Assembly (NCBI GenBank): GCA_029260515.1
Contig: JAJDDC010000070.1
Coordinates: forward strand, 699,770-763,769
Source of the DNA: Phycisphaerales bacterium
Lineage (GTDB): Bacteria > Planctomycetota > Phycisphaerae > Phycisphaerales > UBA1924
Direction of reading: 5' to 3'
Length of the DNA: 64,000 nt
Shown: in pieces, positions 33,207 to 41,820 of the stretch
Layout of the letters: each line of letters starts with the position of its first letter
Position numbering within the stretch: position 1 is the stretch's first letter
Made by a program: the position numbers and the translations under genes
The notes under the pieces: generated by a model
What the model was told of the DNA's origin: nothing
The model's input: only the letters and a program-made list of their open reading frames with translations
Database searches by the model: none

Positions 33207-35261
33207 CTACGCGCCGGCGGTCGCATCGGCACGCCGCCCTGTGGACTGTGTCTGACGCAGGGGGAGCGTGAGCAGGAACTCGGCGCCGTGCCCGCGTCGT
33301 CGCACCAGCAGCAACTCCCCGCCCGCCTCTCGGGCCAGCCCCCGCGAGAGCGCGAGGCCCAGCCCCAGGCCCGAGCGCGTCAGGCGCCTGGCCCCGCGCT
33401 GGAACTCGCCGAAGACACGCGCCCGGTCCCGCGCCGGGATGCCCGGGCCGTAGTCGGCGACGAGCATCTCCAGCACGCCCGCGTCCACCCGCACGTCCAG
33501 GTGGATCCGCGGGTCCACGTCCTCGTCGTCCTCGCCCTCGCCCGGGCCCGCGTACTTGCACGCGTTCTCGACCAGGTTCATCAGGATCCGCTCGACAGCG
33601 TGCGGATCGATCGAGAGCGTCACGCCGGCGCCCGTTGCCTCGTCGAGGTCCGCCGAAACGATCAGGTCCATCCCGCTCTGCTCGGCCCGGCGCGACAGCG
33701 TCGGGCGCAGACGCACGAGCAGCGCCTCGGGCGTCAGCTCCTGTACCTGCTCGGGGCCGGGACGCCGACGCGTGAGGCGCGCGTACTCGAGCACGTTCTC
33801 GACGATGCCGGACAACCGCCCGGACTCACTCTTGAGGGTGGACAGGTACTCGCGCCGCGCGTCCTCGTCGGTCACCATCCCGTCGGCGAGCATCTGCGCG
33901 TACAGGCGGAACGTCGTCAGGGGCGTCCGCAGCTCGTGCGTCACCGCGCTGACGAACCGGCCGCGGCGGTCCGAGAGCTGGATCGCGGCCCGGAGCACCA
34001 GCCCGATCGCGACCGCCGCCGCGACCAGCGCGAGCCACGAGAACACGAGCGTCGCGCGGCTGGGTGTGAGCCCCAGGCCCGCCGGCGTTGGCTCGGGACC
34101 AGGGACCAGACGCACCGGCGCGGTCGCCAACAGGCTCGCGCTCGACGCCCCGTCCCACTCGCCCCGGGGTGACGGCTCCAGGCTCGCCTGCGGGAGCAGG
34201 TCGCGGACGCTGCCCAGAAGCAGCGCGCTCAACGCGGGCCAGTCCACCCAGAACCCCTGCGTCACGCGCTGGCCCGAGACGCTCGCCTCGCGGACGAACA
34301 GCAGCTGCGGCCCGTCGCCCTGCACCCACGTCGCTTCCATGGGCCCGACGAGCACGTCGCCCACGCCCCCGCCGCTGGCGACCAACGCGGGCGGGGCGGC
34401 GGCCTCGTCCATGCCCGCGACGCTTGCATCGGAGAGCCGATCGATGAGGTCTTTCTCGGGCTCGAGCTCGCTCAATGTCACGGCATCGAGGTCGCCCGAC
34501 GTACGCCCGGCGCGGCCCTCGGGGCTCGGCGCGCCCTGCGGCGCAGCGCGTTGCCCGCTGACCGGGTAGTTCGCCGCGTTCTCGAACGCCTGCTGGCGCG
34601 CCATGTACTCCTGGTCCTCGCGGCTCGACGCCAGCGCCTCCCCGTTCGAGATCGTCTGTGGCGAGAAGGCATCACGCCGCGCCGAGCCCAACGCCGCGAG
34701 CGGGTCGCCGCCCTCCTCCTTCGCAAGCTCCCGGCGCCGACCCTCGATCAGCCCGCGCAGCTCGCCCAGCAGCGCCTCGGCAGCCCGGATGTCCTCTGGA
34801 CGCACGAACCCCGATTCGGCCAGGTCGAGCATGTTCCCCGTCGGCGCCTGCGGCGAGCTGACTTGCCCGTCGGGCTCGATCTGGAAGTGGATCAGGACCA
34901 GCCCGGCGTCTGGCGAGGGCCCTTCGACCTGCTGGGCGCCGAAGTCCAGCAGGGGCGAGGGCACAACAACATCGCCCGGCCCGATCGCCTGCCACATCCG
35001 CGTGTACGCACGCTCTGCGGGGTAGAAGCTGCGGTAATGAAAGTACGGCCTGCCCGCCTCGCGCGCGATCACGGGTGTGAGCAGCGAGTCCAGGCGCCAC
35101 AACGCCAGGCGGACCGCCTCCTCGCGCGCCGCGCGCGCCCGCGACCGCTGCTCCTGACGCTCCAGCCGCAGGCCCTGCCAGGTGACGAGCACGAGCACGA
35201 GCGCCACGATCGCGACGCAGCCGCCGAAGACCAACCACGTTGCGCGCCGGCGTGAGTTCAC
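33207..35261 (-). CDS. Membrane sensor histidine kinase
   Basis: 684 residues from GTG 35261, overlapping the response-regulator stop as GTGA. One N-terminal membrane span (about 8-28) and a second (VFSWLALVAAAVAIGLVLRAA, about 405-425) bracket an unusually long periplasmic sensor region of about 370 residues with low-complexity parts and no domain I recognise. The kinase core has the phosphoacceptor H442 in SAVTHELRTPL, N box NLVENACKYAG, G1 DYGPGIPARDRARVFGEFQRG and G2 GLGLGLALSRGLA. It should phosphorylate the partner regulator encoded just upstream. Signal unknown. Confidence 0.93.
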   Translation of the reverse strand: MNSRRRATWLVFGGCVAIVALVLVLVTWQGLRLERQEQRSRARAAREEAVRLALWRLDSLLTPVIAREAGRPYFHYRSFYPAERAYTRMWQAIGPGDVVVPSPLLDFGAQQVEGPSPDAGLVLIHFQIEPDGQVSSPQAPTGNMLDLAESGFVRPEDIRAAEALLGELRGLIEGRRRELAKEEGGDPLAALGSARRDAFSPQTISNGEALASSREDQEYMARQQAFENAANYPVSGQRAAPQGAPSPEGRAGRTSGDLDAVTLSELEPEKDLIDRLSDASVAGMDEAAAPPALVASGGGVGDVLVGPMEATWVQGDGPQLLFVREASVSGQRVTQGFWVDWPALSALLLGSVRDLLPQASLEPSPRGEWDGASSASLLATAPVRLVPGPEPTPAGLGLTPSRATLVFSWLALVAAAVAIGLVLRAAIQLSDRRGRFVSAVTHELRTPLTTFRLYAQMLADGMVTDEDARREYLSTLKSESGRLSGIVENVLEYARLTRRRPGPEQVQELTPEALLVRLRPTLSRRAEQSGMDLIVSADLDEATGAGVTLSIDPHAVERILMNLVENACKYAGPGEGEDDEDVDPRIHLDVRVDAGVLEMLVADYGPGIPARDRARVFGEFQRGARRLTRSGLGLGLALSRGLAREAGGELLLVRRRGHGAEFLLTLPLRQTQSTGRRADATAGA

Positions 35262-35974
35262 GGGGTCGACCCGTTCTCGTCCGCAGCCGCCAGCATGTAC
35301 CCCTTGCCCCGGACCGTGCGCACGACCTTGGGCTCCGTGGGCGAGTCGTCCAGCTGCTCACGCAGGCGCGCGACGGCCATGTCCACCGTCCGCGTCTGCG
35401 TGCCCCGCGGATCGAAGCCCCAGACGCGGGTGAGCAGCTCGTCGCGCCCGATCGCTCGTCCCCGGTTGGCCGCCAGGTACGCGAGCACCTCGGCCTCCCG
35501 CTGCGCCAGCGCCCGTCGCTCGCCCCCGGGCAGGGTCACCTCACGCCGATCGAAGTCGATCACGCGTCCGGCGATCTCGAGCCTGGACACGGGCGTCGGG
35601 CGTTCGGCCGAGCGCCGGAGCACGGCCTCGACCCGCGCGATCAGCTCGTCCACCCCGAAGGGCTTGACGACGTAGTCGTCCGCCCCCAGCTTGAGACCGC
35701 GGACGCGGTCCTCCTCCTCGCCCCTCGCGGTGAGGAATATCACAGGGATCGAGGGCTTGGCCCGTCGCAGGTTCTCGAGCACCTCGAGCCCGTCCATCTT
35801 GGGCATCATGATGTCCAAGAGCGCGATGTCCGCGTCCACCGACAGGCATAGGTCGAGCCCCGCCCGCCCGTCGGCGGCCTCGTGCACGACGTACCCGTTG
35901 AAGCGCAGCGCATCCACGAGCCCGCGCCGGATCGCCGGGTCGTCCTCAACCACGATGACGGTCGCCAAGGGCAC
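35258..35974 (-). CDS. OmpR/PhoB-family response regulator
   Basis: 238 residues. The receiver has the acidic pair VVEDDPA, phosphoacceptor D54 in ALLDIMMPKMDG, the T of FLTARGEEED and the K of DYVVKPFG. The winged-helix effector ends TRTVDMAVARLREQL and VVRTVRGKGYML, the recognition-helix and wing pattern of the OmpR/PhoB class. The class binds direct repeats spaced 10-11 bp. Such repeats (TGTCAC) occur 2.5 kb upstream in front of the VIT/VWA gene on the same strand, which makes that gene a candidate target. It forms an operon with the kinase. Confidence 0.95.
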   Translation of the reverse strand: MPLATVIVVEDDPAIRRGLVDALRFNGYVVHEAADGRAGLDLCLSVDADIALLDIMMPKMDGLEVLENLRRAKPSIPVIFLTARGEEEDRVRGLKLGADDYVVKPFGVDELIARVEAVLRRSAERPTPVSRLEIAGRVIDFDRREVTLPGGERRALAQREAEVLAYLAANRGRAIGRDELLTRVWGFDPRGTQTRTVDMAVARLREQLDDSPTEPKVVRTVRGKGYMLAAADENGSTP

Positions 35975-36038
35975 GCGCTACCCCTTCTCGCTCGGGCCAG
36001 ACCCCGATCGGCCCGCCCACAATCCTACTTCAAAGGGA

Positions 36039-36062
36039 GCGGGCGCCTTGCCGGGCGCCCGC
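36039..36062 (-). terminator. Hairpin after the VIT/VWA gene
   Basis: A 9-bp perfect stem (36039-36047 with 36054-36062) and a 6-base loop in the 122-bp space between the VIT/VWA stop and the response-regulator start. On the minus strand it is followed by TCCCTTTG, a poor T-run. Confidence 0.5.
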
Positions 36063-36096
36063 CCCCACGCTTGTACGACGCGATCGGGTCAGGGGA

Positions 36097-38370
36097 TCAC
36101 GCCGGGTTCTTCACCAGCACACGCCGCCCGTCAACGAGCAGGTACACGTCGCCCCGCTGGGCGATCAGGCCCTGGCGACCCTCGCCCGCGAGGCGCGAGG
36201 CCAGCTCGAAGTACGCCTCGGACGCGAACTCGATTGTTTCCTCGGGCGCCTCGGCCTCCTGCTCGAGCAGGCGGGCGTCAACCCAGCGGTTCTGGCGCCG
36301 AAACAGCGTCCGGTCCGCGATGTTCTGGACCGTGCGGATCTCGACCCGCTCCATGTCCGCGTCCACGTACGTCTGACGGGCCGCGGCCCGCGGCGACGCG
36401 CTGATGGAGTTCATGTTCACCGACTGGTTCACGCCCGACGCGCCCGAGCGGTCCTCGACCGCCCGCTCGCGGAGCATGTCCACCGCCTCGTCGCGCGCGT
36501 CCGCGCGCCGCCCGCCCGCCAGACCACCGGCCCGAGCGAACTCGCCCTCCTCGGCCGCCAGGAATGCGGTGTACTCGGTCAGGATCCCAAACTCGAGCGA
36601 CAGGCGCACGATCTCGTCCACAAGCTCGCCCTTGATCGACGACGCGTCGCCCGAGAGACGGATCTGGTCGATCATCGAGGCGATCTTCCGCTGGGCCCAC
36701 AGGCGCGGCACGTAGCTGTGCCGCGTCGAGGCCAGCGCCGGGTCGAGCACGACGCGGGACTCGGGCATCGCGACCCGGTCGGCTCCCCTGGTGAGCATCA
36801 GACTGATCTGCTCGTCGGACGTGTACTGCCCGAGCACCACGATCTGCTCGCCCGCGAACAGGTCGGGCAGCTCGCCCGGCATCAGGTCGCGGACCATCAT
36901 CGGCGCGAGACCGTCGCGCATCGGGTGAGGCCCGGTGACCAGGCGGGGTTCGACGATGATTGGCCCCGCCAGCTTGCGGAACACCTGCCCGACCTTGGCC
37001 TCCACGTCCTCGTCGGGCAGGACGAACGTGCTCGCGGCCCGAGACTTGTCCGACAGGGCGCTGAGCAGCGGGGCGTTGACGTCGTAGCCGACCCCGAAGG
37101 TGAACACGCGCCGATCGTGCGTGTTGGCCGCCTCGGCGGCGGCGCGGATTTCCTTCTCGCCCGTGATCCCGACCGTCGCCAGCCCGTCGGTGAGGAACAA
37201 AACCAGCGGCAGCGTGCCCGAAGCCGGCTCGGGGCGGAGCGCCTCGAGCAGCGCGTCGTGGATGTTCGTCCCGCCGACGGCCTTGATCTGCTCGATCGCG
37301 ATGCGAGCCTGGTGGATCGTCTTGCTGTTCTTCTCGACGGGCGCCTCGAATGCCCGGTCGATCGTGTCCGAGTAGCTGATGATGTTGAACCGCTCGCCGT
37401 CGTCGAGCGCCTCGATGATCTGCAACGCCGCGGCCTTGGCCTGCTCGATCTTCTCGCCCCGCATCGAGCCCGAGCGGTCGATCACGACCGTCACCTCCCG
37501 GGGCGTCGGGTTTGTCGGGGCCGACGCGGCGCTCGAGCCCGCGACGAGCATGAAGTACCCGCCCTCGCCGCCCGCGACACGCGGGTCCGGGTACGCGATC
37601 ACGCTGATGGGCAGTGCGCCCTCCTGGGCGAGGATGTAGCTCAGGCGCAGCGAACCCGGCTCGCGCATCGCGCCGGGAGAGGCGGTGGCCTGGAAGCTGG
37701 CGGCGCCGACGGGCTTGACGCTGATCTCGTGGCTGGGCGAGAAGACCGCCGCCGGCGAACCGTTCGACCCGTCGCCCGAGACCCGCACGCCCACGCTCCA
37801 CGTGACGCCCGAGTCCTCGAGCGACTCGGAGCGGGGCAGCACGTAGTCCACCCGGGCGCCGTCGCCGGCGAGCACCTGCTCATAGGCGACACGGAACGTC
37901 TGCGACCCGCCCGGCGGGACGGGGAACACGCTCGAGCGGATCATCCCCGTGCCCGCGAACTCGAGCAGGCCCGGGTCGATCATCCGCCGAACGATGTCGT
38001 TGTAGATCCGCCTGGCCTCGTCACGGGGCAGGAGCCTCGCGCTGGGCTCGTCGCCCAGCCCGTCGAGGCTAAAGGCGCGGATCGCCGAGCCGTCGGGGAC
38101 CGGGATCACCAGCTCGGCCTGCGCCTGTCGTGCGCCCGGGTTGCGGAGCGTGATCGCCAGCGTCGTCGTCGCGACGCGCCCGGCGATGTCGATCTGGGCA
38201 TCGACTTTGTCGATCAGTACGCCGTTCGTTACGCCCGGCGTCCGCACGTGGCGTTGGGGCATGAGCACCTGCACGGGCTCGTGCACGCCCGACGGCTGCG
38301 CCCCCGCGACCGACGACCCGAGCCCAAAGCACGCAACACCGATCCAGGCAAGTATCCGCTGGCGACGCAT
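36097..38370 (-). CDS. Exported VIT and von Willebrand factor A domain protein
   Basis: 757 residues from ATG 38370 with a perfect AGGAGG upstream and a signal peptide (RQRILAWIGVACFGLGSSVAGA). The VIT domain (about 35-165) has VDAQIDIAGRVATTTLAITLRNP and ARRIYNDIVRRMIDPGLLE. The VWA domain starts REVTVVIDRSGSMRGEKIEQAK with an intact MIDAS DxSxS, then VGGTNIHDALLEAL and VLFLTDGLATVG. The C-terminal 200 residues contain a helical part and a QRGDVYLLVDGRRVL end. This is the inter-alpha-trypsin-inhibitor-heavy-chain-like architecture, used for metal-dependent protein binding outside the cytoplasm. Its upstream region has regulator-like direct repeats. Confidence 0.9.
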   Translation of the reverse strand: MRRQRILAWIGVACFGLGSSVAGAQPSGVHEPVQVLMPQRHVRTPGVTNGVLIDKVDAQIDIAGRVATTTLAITLRNPGARQAQAELVIPVPDGSAIRAFSLDGLGDEPSARLLPRDEARRIYNDIVRRMIDPGLLEFAGTGMIRSSVFPVPPGGSQTFRVAYEQVLAGDGARVDYVLPRSESLEDSGVTWSVGVRVSGDGSNGSPAAVFSPSHEISVKPVGAASFQATASPGAMREPGSLRLSYILAQEGALPISVIAYPDPRVAGGEGGYFMLVAGSSAASAPTNPTPREVTVVIDRSGSMRGEKIEQAKAAALQIIEALDDGERFNIISYSDTIDRAFEAPVEKNSKTIHQARIAIEQIKAVGGTNIHDALLEALRPEPASGTLPLVLFLTDGLATVGITGEKEIRAAAEAANTHDRRVFTFGVGYDVNAPLLSALSDKSRAASTFVLPDEDVEAKVGQVFRKLAGPIIVEPRLVTGPHPMRDGLAPMMVRDLMPGELPDLFAGEQIVVLGQYTSDEQISLMLTRGADRVAMPESRVVLDPALASTRHSYVPRLWAQRKIASMIDQIRLSGDASSIKGELVDEIVRLSLEFGILTEYTAFLAAEEGEFARAGGLAGGRRADARDEAVDMLRERAVEDRSGASGVNQSVNMNSISASPRAAARQTYVDADMERVEIRTVQNIADRTLFRRQNRWVDARLLEQEAEAPEETIEFASEAYFELASRLAGEGRQGLIAQRGDVYLLVDGRRVLVKNPA

Positions 38371-38453
38371 GGCGTCCTCCTTTCGTGCCCGCCCTCGTGG
38401 CGGCACGCGGTTGTTCGTCCGGTGATATGTACCGTCTTCATCGGCGCGCGGCC

Positions 38454-38495
38454 GTCACGCCAATGTCACGGGCGACACTGTCACGAGAGTGTCAC
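38454..38495 (-). promoter_or_regulatory. Two pairs of 11-bp-spaced TGTCAC direct repeats
   Basis: On the plus strand GTCAC occurs at 38454, 38465, 38480 and 38491; the last three are full TGTCAC. Spacing is 11, 15 and 11 bp, i.e. two direct-repeat pairs 26 bp apart. The block starts 84 bp upstream of the VIT/VWA start. A possible minus-strand -10, TACATA, lies at 38431-38426. This layout resembles the sites of PhoB/OmpR-type regulators (pho box: two TGTCA units 11 bp apart). Binding by the regulator at 35258-35974 is inference. Confidence 0.6.
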
Positions 38496-38507
38496 ACGCA
38501 CGCGCCC

Positions 38508-39917
38508 TCAGGCGGCGCTGCGCACGATCAGGCGGTGGGGGAGCAGCGTCGAGATCAGCCCCGCGACGAGCAGCGCCCCCGCCGCGGCGTAGAACGCCGC
38601 GTCCAGGCCCCAGCCCGACCACACCGAGCCGCCGACCGCGGACGCGTCGGCGCCGCCCACCCCGAGCCGCTCGACGAGCGCCCTCGTCCGCGGCATGTCG
38701 TCCACGCCCGCGTGCACAACCTTCGCGAGCAGCGGGCCAACGAACCCGAGCGACCACGCCCCGCCGAGCATCAGGCCCGAGGCCAGGCCCGTGCGGTGCG
38801 GGAGCAGCCGCTGGGCCAGCGCCATGCTCACCGGGATCACGCTCCCGAACCCGACACCCGCGACGATCCCGAGCGCGAAGACGCACGGCACGACCGCCCG
38901 GGGCGCGAGCGTGTCCACGCCCGGGATCAGCGCGATCGCCGCCGCGCCCAGCACCGGCATCGCGACGAACGCGAGCTTCTCGAACCGCACCGCGAGCATG
39001 GCGCCCAGCGCGATCCCACCCCCGCCCATGCCGACCTGCATCATGCCCTGCAGCGGGCCATTGAGTGCAGAGGCCTTGAGCCCGGTCGCCTTGGTCAGCT
39101 CGCCCGCCGCGAGCTTGTCGAGCGTGTGCTCCGAGGCCCACTGCGTGAAGAGGTACACCAGCGCCATATTCACGCTGAAGCGGAGGACATTGGCCGCGTA
39201 CAACACGCCGACCGCGCCCCAGCGCCCGCGTCGCTCGCCCTTCGAGAGGCGGCCGTGGTGCTCGCGGGCGTCGTGGTGGCGGTGTGGGATTGCGTGGATC
39301 GCCCACGCCAGCGCGCCCACCGCGAGCACGCCCGGGATCATCATCCACGCAAGCGACGCCAGGCCGTGATCGATCGCCCCGGGCGCGTCGGAGCCCGCGA
39401 ACGCGTCCACGATACGGGGCGTGAAGACGTTGCCCCCGACCCCGCCGAGCATGCCGGCCAGGAAGAAGACCGCGACGCCCAGCGAGCGCCGGGCGCCCGA
39501 GAGCTGCCCGACCGCGGCCGCGGCGGGGGGGTGGAACGCGCCGATCCCCGCCGCCCCCGCGCCGTGCAGGAGCATGAGCACCTCGAAGCTCCGTGCCCGC
39601 CCGATCAGCGAGACGCACACGACCGCGACGAACAGCCCGAGCGTGCCGAGCGAGCGGGTGTCGAGCTTGTCGCTCGCCCAGGCGACCAGAGGCTGGACCA
39701 GCCCGCTGGTGACCGACCCGAGGCCCAGCAGCAGCGCGACCTGCCCCGTCGTCAGGTCCAGACGCGCGGTCAGCAGGGGGATCAGCGAGACAGCCATAAA
39801 CGAGAAGAAGTCGGTCACGCTGTGCGCGCCGATGGTGACGCCCGCGCGCGTGCGGGGGCACGCGAGCCTCGGCGCTCGCAACGCGGGCTCGTGCGGTTGT
39901 GTCCGGGGCGGGCTCAT
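38508..39917 (-). CDS. MFS transporter, fosmidomycin-resistance (Fsr)-like
   Basis: 469 residues from ATG 39917; a TTG at 39926 is possible. About 12 membrane helices. The start HSVTDFFSFMAVSLIPLL and the loop GAGAAGIGAFHPPAAAAVGQL match the Fsr branch of the major facilitator family, which exports small drugs. A central basic, His-rich loop (HAIPHRHHDAREHHGRLSKGERRGR) is in the usual cytoplasmic position but could bind a metal. The substrate is unknown. It lies 48 bp after the gamma-glutamyltransferase gene on the same strand and may be cotranscribed with it. Confidence 0.85.
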   Translation of the reverse strand: MSPPRTQPHEPALRAPRLACPRTRAGVTIGAHSVTDFFSFMAVSLIPLLTARLDLTTGQVALLLGLGSVTSGLVQPLVAWASDKLDTRSLGTLGLFVAVVCVSLIGRARSFEVLMLLHGAGAAGIGAFHPPAAAAVGQLSGARRSLGVAVFFLAGMLGGVGGNVFTPRIVDAFAGSDAPGAIDHGLASLAWMMIPGVLAVGALAWAIHAIPHRHHDAREHHGRLSKGERRGRWGAVGVLYAANVLRFSVNMALVYLFTQWASEHTLDKLAAGELTKATGLKASALNGPLQGMMQVGMGGGGIALGAMLAVRFEKLAFVAMPVLGAAAIALIPGVDTLAPRAVVPCVFALGIVAGVGFGSVIPVSMALAQRLLPHRTGLASGLMLGGAWSLGFVGPLLAKVVHAGVDDMPRTRALVERLGVGGADASAVGGSVWSGWGLDAAFYAAAGALLVAGLISTLLPHRLIVRSAA

Positions 39918-39965
39918 CGAGGCCAAATCTAGGTGGCCTCGGGCGCCGGACGCGCCGGGGCGGCT

Positions 39966-41702
39966 CTAGCGTCCCGCGGGTCGCCCGCCCTTGCGCGGGT
40001 CGGAGGCGGCCTCCCAGCCCCCGCCGACGCGGGCGCGCCGGATGAGCTGGACGTTCCCGACCGCGTCGCGCTCGCGCAGGACGTGCCCGAAGGCCTCGAT
40101 CGCGTCTGCCCGCTCGGGCGAGAACGCGCCGGGCTCGTGATACAACAGATCGGGCGCCCACTGGTGGTGGACGCGCCTGGCGGCGACCGCCTCGCCCGCG
40201 CCGTCGCCCTGTATGACGCGCAGCAGCGCCTGCGTTGTGCCCGAGATGATCCGCGGCCCGCCCGAGGCGCCCGCGACGGCGAACACGCCCCGGTGGTCGA
40301 GCACGATCGTCGGCGACATGCTCGACAGCGGGCGCTTGCTCGCCTCGGGCAGGTTCCGATCGCTCTGCTCGAGGCCGAACGCGTTGGGCTCGCCCGGGCG
40401 GGTGAGGAAGTCGTCCATCTCGTCGTTGAGGACGAAGCCGAACTCCGGGACACCGACCAGCGAGCCGAACTCGAGGTTGATCGTCTCGGTGCACGCGACG
40501 GCGTTGCCCCATTTGTCCACGACCGAGACGTGGCTCGTCCCGCCCGATTCTGGCGGGGGCGAGTGCGTGCCGTAGCGGTCGAGGGGCTGGGTCCGGTCGC
40601 GCCGGACCTGTGCCGCGAGGCGCCGGACGTTCTCGACCGAGAGCAGGCCCTCGACCGGGACGTTCACGAACGCGGGGTCGCCGAACCACATCGCGCGGTC
40701 GGCGAACGCGTGCTTCATCGACTCGACGAGCATGTGGAGGCGCTCGAGCGAAGTGTCTCGGGTGCGCGGATCGATGCCCAGGGCCTGGAGGATCCGGAGC
40801 GTCTCGAACATGGTGACACCACCCGAGGAGGGCGGGGGCATGCCGAGGAACTCGTAGCCCGCGATCTGTGCGCGCAGCGGCTGCGACTGATCCACGTGGA
40901 ACGCCTCGAGGTCGTCGTGGGTCATGACGCCGCCGGCGTCGCCGACCGCCTTGACGATCGCGTCCGCGATCGGGCCCTTGTAGAAGGCGTCGGCGCCCTG
41001 GTGGGCGATGAGTTCCAGCGCCTCGGCCTGTTCTGGCAGGCGGATCCGGTCGCCGGCCTGCACACGCCCCTTCCTGAGCAGGCGTTCCCAGACAAAGGCA
41101 TGATCGGTCTTCCACCCGGGGTTGGCCTTGAACTTGGCGGTCAGGCGCTTCGAGGCGTCGGCGTAGTGGTCGTCGGCAACAAACCCGGCGCGTGCCGCGG
41201 CGATCGCGGGCGCGAGGACGGCCTCGCGGCTCAGGCGCCCGTGCTGTGCGTGCGCGCGCAGGAGACCCGCGACCGTGCCCGGGACGGCGATCGCGGTGCC
41301 GCCGTAGCGCGAGTGCCGGTCGTCGTCGTACTTCTCGAAGAAATCAGGGGTGATGCCCGAGGGCGCGGTCTCTCGGTAGTTGTACGCGACGTTGACGGCG
41401 GGCCGGTCGGTCCCGCCCGCGATGTGGACGACCATGAAGCCGCCACCGCCGATGCCGCACGAGTAGGGGCGGACGACCGAGAGCGTGAAGCTGGTCGCGA
41501 CGGCGGCGTCGACCGCGTTGCCGCCGCGGGCGAGGATCGCCGCGCCCGCCTCGGAGGCGGTGGGGTGGTCGGCGGCGACGGCTTGTTTGTCGAACAGCGC
41601 GCTGTAGCCGCGGGCGGCGCCGTCCTGCGGGGTGGTGCGGCAGGCCGGCAGCACGCACGCTCCGAGGGCGAGGGCGACGACGAGGAGTCTTTGAGTACGC
41701 AT
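39966..41702 (-). CDS. ggt: Gamma-glutamyltransferase
   Basis: 578 residues. The N-terminus has a signal with a lipobox-like LPAC, so the mature enzyme is probably a periplasmic lipoprotein. Substrate and fold motifs are standard: HPTASEAGAAILARGGNAVDAAVATSFTL near the start, GIGGGGFMVV, and the autoprocessing nucleophile T389 in ESGGTSHVSVVDKWGNAVACT. LSSMSPTIV and GASGGPRIISGTTQ complete the active site. It hydrolyses or transfers the gamma-glutamyl group of glutathione-like peptides. The gene directly upstream encodes a glutamate-cysteine-ligase-like enzyme, so synthesis and breakdown of gamma-glutamyl compounds are neighbours. Confidence 0.95.
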   Translation of the reverse strand: MRTQRLLVVALALGACVLPACRTTPQDGAARGYSALFDKQAVAADHPTASEAGAAILARGGNAVDAAVATSFTLSVVRPYSCGIGGGGFMVVHIAGGTDRPAVNVAYNYRETAPSGITPDFFEKYDDDRHSRYGGTAIAVPGTVAGLLRAHAQHGRLSREAVLAPAIAAARAGFVADDHYADASKRLTAKFKANPGWKTDHAFVWERLLRKGRVQAGDRIRLPEQAEALELIAHQGADAFYKGPIADAIVKAVGDAGGVMTHDDLEAFHVDQSQPLRAQIAGYEFLGMPPPSSGGVTMFETLRILQALGIDPRTRDTSLERLHMLVESMKHAFADRAMWFGDPAFVNVPVEGLLSVENVRRLAAQVRRDRTQPLDRYGTHSPPPESGGTSHVSVVDKWGNAVACTETINLEFGSLVGVPEFGFVLNDEMDDFLTRPGEPNAFGLEQSDRNLPEASKRPLSSMSPTIVLDHRGVFAVAGASGGPRIISGTTQALLRVIQGDGAGEAVAARRVHHQWAPDLLYHEPGAFSPERADAIEAFGHVLRERDAVGNVQLIRRARVGGGWEAASDPRKGGRPAGR

Positions 41703-41820
41703 GGGCGCAGGCTATCCCCTTGCCCCGGGCGTGGGGAGTCTTTTGTGCGCGACGGGGTGGCGGCGGCGCCTTCCTATCTTGACATGCGAGCCGGCCGGGC
41801 CAGAGCGTCGGCCTGGCTCG

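Noticed and set aside
33207..35261. Recognised sensor domain in the long extracytoplasmic part of the kinase
   Set aside because: The region has low-complexity stretches and no PAS, CACHE or other motif I can point to.
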